Assembly (NCBI GenBank): GCA_034008185.1
Contig: CM067086.1
Span: 11,656,507 to 11,720,506, forward strand
Length of the DNA stretch: 64,000 nt
Reading direction: 5' to 3'
DNA from: Gorsachius magnificus
Taxonomy: Eukaryota > Chordata > Aves > Pelecaniformes > Ardeidae
Both the position numbers and the translations under genes were made by a program. Positions 1 through 8,171 of the stretch are shown piece by piece. The number at the start of each line of letters is the position of its first letter. Position 1 is the stretch's first letter. The notes under the pieces were generated by a model. That model was given only the letters and a program-made list of their open reading frames with translations, was not told the DNA's origin and did not search any database.

Positions 1-477
1 ACACTCAAATACAGATTAAGCCACACGTGTACTGAAAATTCCCCCAGAAGTACAACTCCATGAATCACAACTTGGTGCAAGTTACTGGTATTTAGTTCTA
101 TTGGTGTAAGGATTGTAAATTGCTCCATTTAGATGCAGTATGTTAGAGACCCAAGAAAATACTTAGCATGTTAGCTGATGTATTTATTTTACATCCAAGA
201 TAAAAACTCTACCAATTGCTCAGAAATCTGGATACACATCTGGTTAACACTCAAAATAACAATGCAGTTCACTTTGCATTTGACATTTTGCCTATTAGCC
301 AGTTCTAAAAAAAAAAAATTTAGCCTGGTCCGGCACTTCAGGGTTTCTAAAGTTTCTAAAGTTCAAGATTTTCTGAAGCTTTAATTAAATGTATTGTTAT
401 CAATATGATGCATGGGAACTGATGTCAGAGTAGTGTTCTTGGGGAGGTGTGGGGGAAGGAAGGGACACCCCAAGAAA
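1..477 (-). other. EIF4G2: rest of EIF4G2 intron 14, no exon seen
   Basis: The expected next exon (starting ISLRPAQSF in human) is absent in all frames, so the intron runs past the left edge. There is a short A12 run near 309. Nothing else can be named. Confidence 0.7.
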
Positions 478-632
478 TTGCCCTCATATCTCAGTCTTGC
501 TCATAGGACGCTGGATACCCTAAGGAAAGTGAGGGGTAAGGTGAAAGAGGAAGGGACAAAGAAGGAGGAGAAGGAGAAAGAGTTCCAGCATTAGTCCTCA
601 TAATAACGCGTCTTGCTATAATCATTGGGCAA
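478..632 (-). ncRNA. SNORD97: SNORD97 box C/D snoRNA in EIF4G2 intron 14
   Basis: The minus strand reads ttgcccaATGATTA at its 5' end and CTGAgatatgagggcaa at its 3' end. The terminal stem is ttgccc (632-627) with gggcaa (483-478), C box ATGATTA 625-619 and D box CTGA 494-491. An internal stem pairs 591-585 with 514-508 and encloses a roughly 70-nt pyrimidine-rich loop. A D' box CTAA (594-591) follows a guide whose ATTATGAG (604-597) can pair with the anticodon loop of elongator tRNA-Met. Human SNORD97 lies in an EIF4G2 intron and, with SCARNA97, directs 2'-O-methylation of C34 in that tRNA. At about 155 nt this copy is slightly longer than human (about 142). It is co-transcribed with the host gene and starts 41 nt after the exon 14 donor. 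Confidence 0.92.
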
Positions 633-673
633 TATTTAGAATAGGCTTTAAGTAATGTAGGCATGTAATGTAC

Positions 674-787
674 CTCATCTGCATTAAGCTGTCCTTTCTT
701 AGAAAACCGAGGTGGCATATCCTTCGACTGTCCTTGTTGCTGGGATAAGAGTCCCTGATTCTGGTTATGGTAGAGCTGGCTTTGCCC
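674..787 (-). CDS. EIF4G2: EIF4G2 exon 14, 38-codon cassette
   Basis: 114 nt, exactly 38 codons, phase 0 at both ends: GQSQLYHNQNQGLLSQQQGQ through KKGQLNADE. Acceptor ctgaaatag behind a pyrimidine tract, donor gtacat. Skipping it keeps the frame. It matches the segment missing from the known human isoform that is 38 residues shorter (869 versus 907). Confidence 0.94.
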
Positions 788-3700
788 CTATTTCAGAAAG
801 GGAGATATAGAGAAAGAAGTGCAGATGATGGAGTGGCGTACATCATATGGTAAGTAGTACCAGAGGGACCAGAGGAACAAAGATTCTATTTGCCAGGAAG
901 GGAGAAAGAAGGAGCAGGGGTGGTGGGAGAGTAGCATCTATCCCTAAAAACAGGGCTATCTTTTAAATAAAACACACCATTCTGACCCACCAAAGCCACA
1001 TGCACCTTTTCTTGAAGTAAAAAAGTGTATTCCCTGTATCTCTTGCACAATTTAAAAAGTGGTTTAGAGTTTTTGTATCAGCTGAGCATCATGTCTTATC
1101 AGAATCAGGTCTGAGGAAGTCTTTCAACATAAGCAGACTATAATCCATAACATACGCATCTGAAGAAGAGCTTCTAAACATGCTGAAGTCACTCTGTCAA
1201 TATGGTCTTCCTTACCTGACTTTTCAGAAAAGATTTGCCTAGTTCTCCAAACTGGGACTGAGCAGAAGGCATGAGGTGACCCCCATGGCCATTGAAAAGT
1301 TGGTTTGAACGATGGCGTCCCATGGTGGGTGAAAATCTATCCTGAATAACCCCTGGACCAGTACCAATTCCGCTACCTGTATTGTTAAAAATAAAAAAGG
1401 ACTATTTTAGTTCTTATTCAATACAGTACAGCCACAGTCATCACATCAACCTTGCAGTTTCAGGGTACCTGGCATTTGTCCAAACATATCAGCAAGCCCT
1501 CCGAGTGGGTCCCTGTCAAGTTTCATTCTGGGTGGCATAAAGGGTCCCTCCAGAAAGAAGTCGCTTCTCATCCCTTGAGACATAGGAGCAGGAATAAAAA
1601 CTCCCAGATCCTTTGGAACAGGAAATTTTCATTTCGTCAGTTTAGAGTAACAGTCCTTAATAAAGTCATGTTTTTAACCCTAAACTATTAAAACCCATGT
1701 GATTTTAACCCTTGACCCCTTACTGTCACACTCTGCTTCAAGAACTACCTATACATGCAACAGCCTAATTTGTGTGACACAGAATAAAGAACGTTTTAAG
1801 GATTCCCTGTAACACTTAAGCAAAAGCCAAGCACAAGACTTTACACGCAACACTTACTTTTACTGCATCTTGACGGATTTGATTGATAGTCTTTGGTCCA
1901 TTGTCAAGAAAAGCTTTGCGAGGAACCCAGTTGTGTTCTCTCAACTCCACAGTATCCTTGGAACATAACAAATTATCAGGAAAGGATTCGAGACAACTTG
2001 GCAAGAAAAAAAGGAAGCAGTAAGCCATTTTATCATACCTGCAGCAGGAAACGAATCCTTGCTGGCAATTCCTTACTTGACATCAAGGAGCGCATACGGG
2101 CAAAGTACTGATCCATTAAGGACTGGGGGAACAAAAGTAATGTTACAAGTGAGGGCTAATTCTATCAGCATCAAGTATTTTTCAGGAGAAGTGACCACAT
2201 TTAAGATGAAATAATAGAACAGACTGCCCTTTCCTGCCATCTCAATCTCCTTGTTGGCAGTAGAGGTTAAGGAAAATTAACTATCAAGACATTTTATCTG
2301 AGCCAAAAGATAAAAGCCTGCCAAAATTCTCATTACTATGACACCATTTCAAGTTTTACATTCAGAACTTCCAAGTGAAGGACCAAAATACATCTGTCAG
2401 CTCACCTAGTTATGTTCAGAGTACAGCTCCTCACATCTTCCCAAGCAGCATTTAGAGAAACAATATTCTTGCTTTTCCGACTTCCTAATGACCCTAACTG
2501 CATTCTGGACAGACATTTACAACTATTTTGAAGATTGGCTCCTTTTGCTATCAAGAGATTTTATGCAGGAGCAACAGTGGTTCTCTTGCTCTCTGAACAT
2601 CCGACCTTGGTTTTGTACTTATGAATAGAACACTGGATACAGAAGTTTCAGGCAATCAGTCTTAATGACTGCAGTGGGTATGCACATACCTTGGCTTTTG
2701 CATGGTCTAATCTAGGTCCCACTGTCCTCATTATCTGACAGAGGCACTCCAAATCCTCCCCCATATCTTTGAGTTGGACTCTCTTCTTCTTTTCCAAAAG
2801 CTGAAATATTAAAGGGGAATTGGGTATTTAGATATATTATAAATGACAATTTATAGTAAACAATGACTTTATATACAGGGACATGCAGAAACATTTTATC
2901 TTGTTCTGAAGACAAATGGACTTGAAAATTAGCTTTAAGAATTGCCAATTGAAGTCCTTATTACTCCTAAGCTTTTGAAGTACCTGTGGTACTTCTGTCT
3001 GAACCAAACTACATCCTTTGAACACACCCAATTTTACTTTTTAATCACACCAAAACGACTGTCTATTTCAAACAGCAGGAAATAGATAATTGACAGGAAA
3101 AATTTGTGTTATTTTATGCTCAAGACTCTTAAAGCATACAAATTGGCATTTTTTAAGTCCTATTTTGCTCTTAGCCCCCGCCCAAACTGAATACTCACTG
3201 TTTTGATGCACTTATGAAGGATAGATTCATGAATAAGATCAAGCTTGCCAAGTTCTCCAATGAATTTGATGTTCCCCAGCATCTTGATCTTGGCAATGGC
3301 TCTCTGTTCCTCCTCCTCAGGGAGGAGGGGACCATCATGCTTATCATAGACTGGAAAACAAAGAAGCCCATTTAACATGGCTGTGGAAAAAGACAATAAA
3401 CAAATTCTATGTTAAAGAGGTTTTGGGCTTACTATCAACATTTCTGGTTCGGTTTTCAAATTCATCTTGAAGTTTAGATATTAGGAGGCGTCTGAATGTC
3501 TAACAAAAGAGAAAAAAGAAAACAATTAAGCTAATCAACGCAACTATACATGCTAGCAAAATTTATCACTCCAGATTGAGAGATACACTCACTGTGCTTT
3601 GCTTCTGTCCTGGATGACTCTCTGCTGATGGGCCATCAAAGTTGGGTGCATCTTCTGCCAGCCGCAGACATAGTTGAGCATACAGTGAGCTATACTTGGG

Positions 3701-5765
3701 CTCTTCAAGGGCTTTGTCTACGATCTAAATAAAGTTATTCTGAGTAAGGTGGCATGTAGTAGGATGCAAACATTATTAGGAAAGTAAGTTGCAAGACACA
3801 CAATGGAATATTATCGCTCTAGTTCAGGATACCTATTTTTTTGCCATTTCCAACATACAGAAATAATGGGACTTTGTTTTAACATTAGTCTTAACGCTGA
3901 AGCAAAGGAAAAAAAAGAAACTGTGTGCTATCAAAGAGCTTCTATAATTCTTAGCTAATGAATGAGACAAATTTGAAGTTTAGTATCAGAACACTCAATT
4001 TAGCACCACCAATCTGGTCTCATATTGAACAAATAGACACAATAGTTAAATCAGTGTACCACCAAGAAGTCACCTGTGGTAGCTTTTCCAAGACCATCAG
4101 GCTTGTTCATCAGAACAGAAGGGGGGAGGCAGGGAAGTAAGATTGCTAACTAGCAACTTGGATTATATAAAAAACAAAAACAACCACAAAAAACCCACCA
4201 CACCACCACCCAAACAAAAAAATCCCCCATCACATTTAGTGATTATTTAGACTTCTGCAACAGAAGTTAGAGCATTAAGTCTATTTCCTTCCCAGTATAT
4301 CCTTTTCACACAAAAACCAGGAATGGTATTTCTATGTGTTTAGATTATCAACCACCACATTAGCCATGCTACTTCTGTATCCCATGAAAGATAGCCAACC
4401 TCTATTTTTAACATGCAAGAAAAGTGTAGTTAGAAGAAAAGCAGCCAGCTTACCAGCAGTATGACCCCTTTTAGGATGAGCTTAGATTCTACACCCACAT
4501 TGAGGAGCTCAAGGCATAGCTTGTCAAACTTTTCAGGAGTAAGCTTATTTAGTATGCTAAAGGGGAATAAGCAAAAACAAATATCCAGATTACAGATCTT
4601 GTAATTTTAGACTCAAGTTTACCTTTACTACCTAAGTCTATTAAAAATTTGAGTGCAGTTTTCCATTCAACTGTTTTTTGGGATATCTTTAGAATGTGAA
4701 GTATTATTGAAAAGGCTAATCCCCTCACAAGAATTACTTCTCAAGTGGCAACTGCTGCTACTGGCCTATCAGTTTCTGCCTCATTCCCTCCAAAGAACAC
4801 CACCCCCCCCCCCCCCCTCACCAAATAACTCAAGACCCACATGTCTTCCCTTCTTCCACCCCATTTATTGAGTGTATTGCTGAAAAAAACAGTAAAGAAA
4901 GAAAAAAGGTAAAAAAAAAAAATCTTATTAAAGAACTTACCCTCTTACTTTCCTGAAGATTGCATCATGTCGTTCTTTGTCGTTTGCGGAGTCGTCATCT
5001 CGTCTAGTGCTTCGTGAAGGAATCCATTTCTGAGCGTTTTGCCCTGGGGTTTTCCCCAGGAACTCGCTGTAAAGTTTAAGGATATGACTGTTTAACAGAA
5101 ACAAACAATTTCAAGTACTGGCCTTTTAACCTTTCAGTATTGGCTTGCTTAGGCTAATTCTGTTACTGGTTTTCCTAAGAGCATGCACTTACCCCTATCA
5201 ACACTGCAACATCTGTTGCACAGTATTCATTCAACAACAATTAAAAAAAAAAAGACACCCAAGAAAACCCTTCCTCTAAACTTTTTAAGTTAAACGCATG
5301 AAAGTCTGTGCACCTCATATCACTGTATCATGACACACACTGTCAACTGATTATATGTTACCCTGCCACACACAGCAGGACATTACATGCCTCAAACTAA
5401 GTATATACTCCTTTTACAAGTGTAAAGATACTCTATTTTCAACTCAGTATTCACCATCAAGCATTCTCCACCTTTAAAATCATGCCAAATAGAAGAGCAA
5501 GATGACATACCTGTTGCTGGCAGTCTTGGGATAGTGCTGAGGTGCACCCCTACCACCTCCTCCGCCTGAAGAAGCACTGTTAAAAACAACCACATAATCT
5601 TGTGTAAGTTCAAAATCCTGATGCTTTCAATTACATGTCAGTTTTGATATCAACAGAAGACAAGTTTCAATTCTCCTCAGTTTCCACTGCCAAGTGTTCA
5701 TCAAACTAACAAAGCACTAGGTACCTGAAACGAGAAGCACCCCCTTCTGCAATCGCACTCTCCAC
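674..5765 (-). CDS. EIF4G2: EIF4G2 (DAP5/p97/NAT1), 5' two thirds, partial
   Basis: EIF4G2 is an eIF4G-like cytoplasmic scaffold for cap-independent and alternative cap-dependent translation. It binds eIF4A and eIF3 but lacks the eIF4E site. Thirteen coding exons on the minus strand (5765-5725, 5576-5511, 5066-4941, 4556-4454, 3724-3593, 3499-3433, 3350-3199, 2800-2690, 2122-2039, 1956-1858, 1610-1469, 1376-1216, 787-674) join in frame into 466 codons with no stop. All junctions are GT-AG. Residues about 68-300 are the MIF4G HEAT domain (from ERHDAIFRKVRGILNKL to FLLQDTVELRE). Residues about 340-466 are the Met/Gly/Gln-rich linker. The MA3 and W2 domains lie beyond the left edge. The start is GTG at 5765-5763, in the context gccgccaaaGTGg. 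The human protein has 907 residues. Compared with human as I remember it, the Asn/Ser stretch after RRDD is about four or five residues shorter. Introns longer than 300 bp hold low-complexity tracts but no other gene, apart from SNORD97. Confidence 0.97.
1216..1376 (-). CDS. EIF4G2: EIF4G2 exon 13
   Basis: 161 nt encoding SGIGTGPGVIQDRFSPTMGR through FGELGKSFLKSQ. Acceptor aatacag, donor gtaagg. Intron 13 (788-1215) holds nothing I recognise. Confidence 0.96.
1469..1610 (-). CDS. EIF4G2: EIF4G2 exon 12
   Basis: 142 nt encoding DLGVFIPAPMSQGMRSDFFL through GGLADMFGQMP, the start of the Met/Gly-rich linker. A Gly codon is split G|GT into the next exon. Confidence 0.96.
1858..1956 (-). CDS. EIF4G2: EIF4G2 exon 11
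   Basis: 99 nt, 33 codons, DTVELREHNWVPRKAFLDNG through INQIRQDAVK, closing the MIF4G domain. Donor gtaagtg. Part of intron 11 (1611-1857) is T/A-rich and otherwise unremarkable. Confidence 0.96.
2039..2122 (-). CDS. EIF4G2: EIF4G2 exon 10
   Basis: 84 nt, 28 codons, SLMDQYFARMRSLMSSKELP through RIRFLLQ. Acceptor tcccccag, donor gtatga. It is followed by an 82-bp intron. Confidence 0.96.
2690..2800 (-). CDS. EIF4G2: EIF4G2 exon 9
   Basis: 111 nt, 37 codons, LLEKKKRVQLKDMGEDLECL through GPRLDHAKAK (MIF4G). Both junctions fall between codons. Intron 9 upstream of exon 10 (2123-2689) shows no further feature. Confidence 0.96.
3199..3350 (-). CDS. EIF4G2: EIF4G2 exon 8
   Basis: 152 nt encoding YDKHDGPLLPEEEEQRAIAK through HESILHKCIKT (MIF4G). 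It carries the first in-frame Met codon of the reading frame (codon 202 when counted from the GTG), far too late to be the start. Intron 8 (2801-3198) shows nothing notable. Confidence 0.97.
3433..3499 (-). CDS. EIF4G2: EIF4G2 exon 7
   Basis: 67 nt encoding TFRRLLISKLQDEFENRTRN plus VD and the first base of an Ile codon. It is flanked by short introns of 93 and 82 bp. Confidence 0.95.
3593..3724 (-). CDS. EIF4G2: EIF4G2 exon 6
   Basis: 132 nt, exactly 44 codons, IVDKALEEPKYSSLYAQLCL through PGQKQST (MIF4G). Intron 5 upstream (3725-4453) contains an A/C-rich low-complexity tract at about 4164-4232 and no other feature I can name. Confidence 0.96.
4454..4556 (-). CDS. EIF4G2: EIF4G2 exon 5
   Basis: 103 nt encoding ILNKLTPEKFDKLCLELLNV through LILKGVILL, the first HEAT helices of the MIF4G domain. 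A Gly codon is split GG|C at the 5' junction. Intron 4 (4557-4940) holds a C15 run at 4803-4817 and an A tract near 4910. Confidence 0.96.
4803..4817 (+). repeat. C15 homopolymer in EIF4G2 intron 4
   Basis: Fifteen C on the plus strand, which is G15 in the EIF4G2 pre-mRNA. Confidence 0.9.
4941..5066 (-). CDS. EIF4G2: EIF4G2 exon 4
   Basis: 126 nt encoding EFLGKTPGQNAQKWIPSRST, then the Arg/Asp/Ser linker and ERHDAIFRKVR at the start of the MIF4G domain. Acceptor tttacag, donor gtaagt. The linker between RRDD and KERHD is shorter than I recall for human. Confidence 0.96.
5511..5576 (-). CDS. EIF4G2: EIF4G2 exon 3
   Basis: 66 nt encoding the Gly-rich segment ASSGGGGGRGAPQHYPKTAS with split Ser codons at both ends. 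Acceptor ttaacag, donor gtatgt. Intron 2 upstream is only 148 bp. Confidence 0.95.
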
Positions 5766-5789
5766 TTTGGCGGCTTGACAACGAAGAAT
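5725..5789 (-). CDS. EIF4G2: EIF4G2 exon 2 with GTG start codon
   Basis: The acceptor is ttttgaag before 5789 and the donor is cag|gtacc after 5725. The first 24 nt are untranslated. The CDS then starts with GTG (5765-5763) and reads VESAIAEGGASRF, with the next Ser codon split across the junction. The exon strongly resembles the human exon, including the 5' UTR part. Confidence 0.93.
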
Positions 5790-7577
5790 CTTCAAAAGAA
5801 TAAAATTAAATTGACGGGGTGGGGAAAAACAAAACCTAGAAAGACAAATCAAGTGTTCATATTATAGTTGTTTTACTAGCAGCCACAGTACCTAACTTAT
5901 AATAAAATACAAACATTTGTTAGAGAAAGGGGAACCCATAAACACTATACTTCATAAAAGATAAAGAACTCTTATTTCTGTAATACTTGGGATACTTGCA
6001 GAATGGCCAATTTCATCATCATGGCCATGTTTTCCAGTGGGGGTGAGGGAGGAGAGATAAGGGAATCACTCATACACTAGGAACACACAAGCCTCAAATT
6101 TATCCTGAAACCTCCCCAAAAGCACTTGCAAAAAAAATATGTTTTTTCCTGCTAGTACAGCATAATTAGATGAATCATTTATCGATATGCTTTACAAAAT
6201 ATAATTAGCTATGGCACGACAAAGTAATTAGGCTTTAAAGTGGTAAGTACCAGATCACAAAAAGCACACTTAGTATAGTAAAAGGGACGTATTTTACATC
6301 CGAGTCTAAACAGCCAATTGAGCTACTGAATAATGAAAAAAACCCGAAATTCCCCCATCCCCACCTCATATTTTAGCTTGCAAGAGAGCAGCAAGAACAA
6401 TTTCATCGCACTAGTCGCGTAGCAGTAAGCTAATCTCGGGGACAGAAACGCCTGGCGAGCGCCTAAGAAAACCCACAGGCATTTTGAGGCTCCATCACAG
6501 ATCTGCTCTGAGACTTCACAGTACTGCGCACACAGTCACCTCCTCGGAAAGCCGGCCTGAGAAGCGCCCAACAGACCAGAACGCACCTCTCCCAGCGAAG
6601 GCGGGGGCCGTTACCTCCGCGGCGGAGGCGCCGGCACGAGGAACGGCTCCCAACATGGCCGCCGCCGAACAAAAGGACCGCGGGAGGGGCGCCCCCCGCA
6701 GGAGGCAGGCGCTACCCTGCCGCATGGAGCCGGCGGCGCCGGGCGCAGCCACCCGCCTCCCCTTCCCCCATCGGGCGCCGCCCGTTTCCAGGCTCAGGCG
6801 CCGCCAGCAGCCCGGCCGGCTCTTTGTTCTCTGCGAGGGAGGTGAGCGGGCTCCGCTCCTTCGCCGCCGGCGGAAAACGGCGCCCTCCACTCCCGGCACC
6901 CGCCCCGGCCCGCCCGGAAAGCCGCGCGCCTTCGCTTTACTCGCCGCCCAAGCCTGAACAGGAAACGTGGGCGAGGCAAGGCTAAATGCCGACAGACGCG
7001 GCTTCTCGGTAGTCTGCTCTCCCGCGAAGAGCGGAGCCAGGAATAAGTGAACGGAAAAAAAATTTTCTCGCCACGAACTCTTGAGAACAAACAACTGCGT
7101 GTCGTGTCCCCCGCCCCCCCAATGCAGTTCCTAAAAGATCCTAAGACCGCAGCCCGCTACGCGTACCGAGGCTACACCCCTCCAAGGGCAAACCTCTCGG
7201 GCACTCGGGCGTCCAGAGACGAGAATCCTGCAGCCCACCTGACCCCCCACCAAGGCAGAGCTACGAACCAGCACTACCCGTGCCCCTCGCTGCAGATATG
7301 CGACTCTAACCTCACAGGCTTCTGCTCAGCTTCCCTTCCGCGCCTAGCGGGGGCTGCCGATCTCCTCCACCCCTTCGCTTAGCGTCCACGGTAATCCGAG
7401 AGCAGACGGCAGGAGCGGCCACCGACCCGAGCCGCCATTTTGTGCGGAAGAAACCGAGAAGAAGCCGACGAGAAAATGGCGGCCACTTCGGGCAGCCGCC
7501 ATTTTAAGTGGCAGCCGCAGCGGTACCCGTTCCCTCCCGGCCCCAGATCACTCTCCCGCCACTCCCGCATTTCTCAC
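5790..7577 (-). other. EIF4G2: EIF4G2 intron 1, half of it CpG-rich
   Basis: About 5790-6430 is ordinary AT-rich intron. About 6440-7577 is the downstream part of the CpG island and contains YY1-type motifs. A possible extra donor on the minus strand, gcggag|gtaacg with exon end at 6615, could mark an alternative first exon. Long open frames here, such as 192 codons at 6516-7094 on the minus strand, are expected from GC-rich DNA and match no protein I know. Confidence 0.6.
7431..7506. promoter_or_regulatory. cluster of three YY1-type motifs
   Basis: AAAATGGCGGC occurs three times: minus strand at 7442-7431, plus strand at 7473-7483 and minus strand at 7506-7495. A fourth related site (aacatggccgccg) is at 6652-6664. 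YY1 sites of this form usually lie just downstream of the start of housekeeping genes, which fits the start of intron 1. Confidence 0.65.
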
Positions 7578-7815
7578 CTTCCCTAAGGCCTTGTCAGCTT
7601 CCCCGGGTCCCGGCGGCTACCAAGGGCAGGGGAAAAGGCAAGAGAAGGGGGGGGAGGGGAAGGGAGCCGGGGACCGGGGCTGGGGAGGGGAAGGGGGGAG
7701 CGCGCGGGACAGGGCGAGTCTCCGAGTCACCACAGCAGGAGCAGCAACGGCCCAACGCTTCCCTCCGCCACCTCCATAGAGAGCCGACTCGCTGCCGCGT
7801 CTAAAGCGCACCGAG
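7578..7815 (-). other. EIF4G2: EIF4G2 exon 1, non-coding 5' UTR (5' end approximate)
   Basis: A good donor (aag|gtgaga, intron GT at 7577-7576) closes a GC-rich stretch. The two CCAAT boxes lie about 60-100 bp upstream of the assumed transcription start near 7815. Splicing to the acceptor at 5790 gives the 5' UTR just ahead of the GTG start. In that reading an in-frame TAG (7619-7617) precedes the GTG by 22 codons, with no ATG between. The 5' end is a guess; the donor is visible. An alternative first exon ending at 6615 is also possible. Confidence 0.5.
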
Positions 7816-7874
7816 GCAGCCCCACTAACTTTATTACCCTTCACGCAACCTACCCCACCTCCCTCCGGCAGCCG

Positions 7875-7910
7875 CCAATCGCCGCGGAGGGCTCCGCCCG
7901 TCTTGCCAAT
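7875..7910 (-). promoter_or_regulatory. paired NF-Y CCAAT boxes with a GC box between
   Basis: CCAAT occurs on the plus strand at 7875-7879 and 7906-7910, which is ATTGG relative to the gene. They are 31 bp apart, about three helical turns. CCGCCC, an Sp/KLF site, lies between them near 7894-7899. They sit just upstream of the inferred start, the usual place for NF-Y sites. Confidence 0.7.
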
Positions 7911-7999
7911 CACAACCGAGAAAGGGGGTGGCCTTAACGTCGAAGTGGGAGGAGGAGGGAGGAAGTTTGGTTGAACTGTGCCACCGCCGCAGTGCAGCA

Positions 8000-8171
8000 T
8001 CCGTATTCGCGAAAGCCTTTACGCCACATGGTTGGCGGTAGGGTCTAGGAGGGAAGGGAACGTTGCGCAAGTGGCGTACCCCGTTAATGGTGGCAGCTTG
8101 GCCGCCTCTTGCCTTCGCTGTTTGCTCCTGTGCTTCAGCCATCACAGAGCCCTGTTCTAGAGGCCTAGAGT
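8000..8171 (+). other. possible first exon of a divergent transcript
   Basis: On the other side of the promoter the CpG-rich sequence continues to a perfect donor, gagt|gtgagt, with GT at 8172-8173. No conserved protein is encoded. If transcribed, it would be a divergent non-coding RNA. This rests on the donor and the position alone. Confidence 0.2.

Larger units (their letters stand above)
6440..8165. promoter_or_regulatory. CpG island over the EIF4G2 promoter
   Basis: The base composition turns sharply GC-rich with dense CpG between AT-rich flanks. It covers the inferred transcription start, exon 1 and the start of intron 1. This is typical of a vertebrate housekeeping promoter and probably drives transcription in both directions. 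The limits are by eye. Confidence 0.85.

Noticed and set aside
491..718. 75-codon minus frame starting MPPRFSKKGQLNADE
   Set aside because: It is EIF4G2 exon 14 read through its donor into the intron.
6484..8160. Many overlapping open frames (up to 192 codons) in the CpG island on both strands
   Set aside because: GC-rich DNA has few stops. The translations are low-complexity Arg/Gly/Pro/Ala text, and the region is explained by promoter, exon 1 and intron 1.
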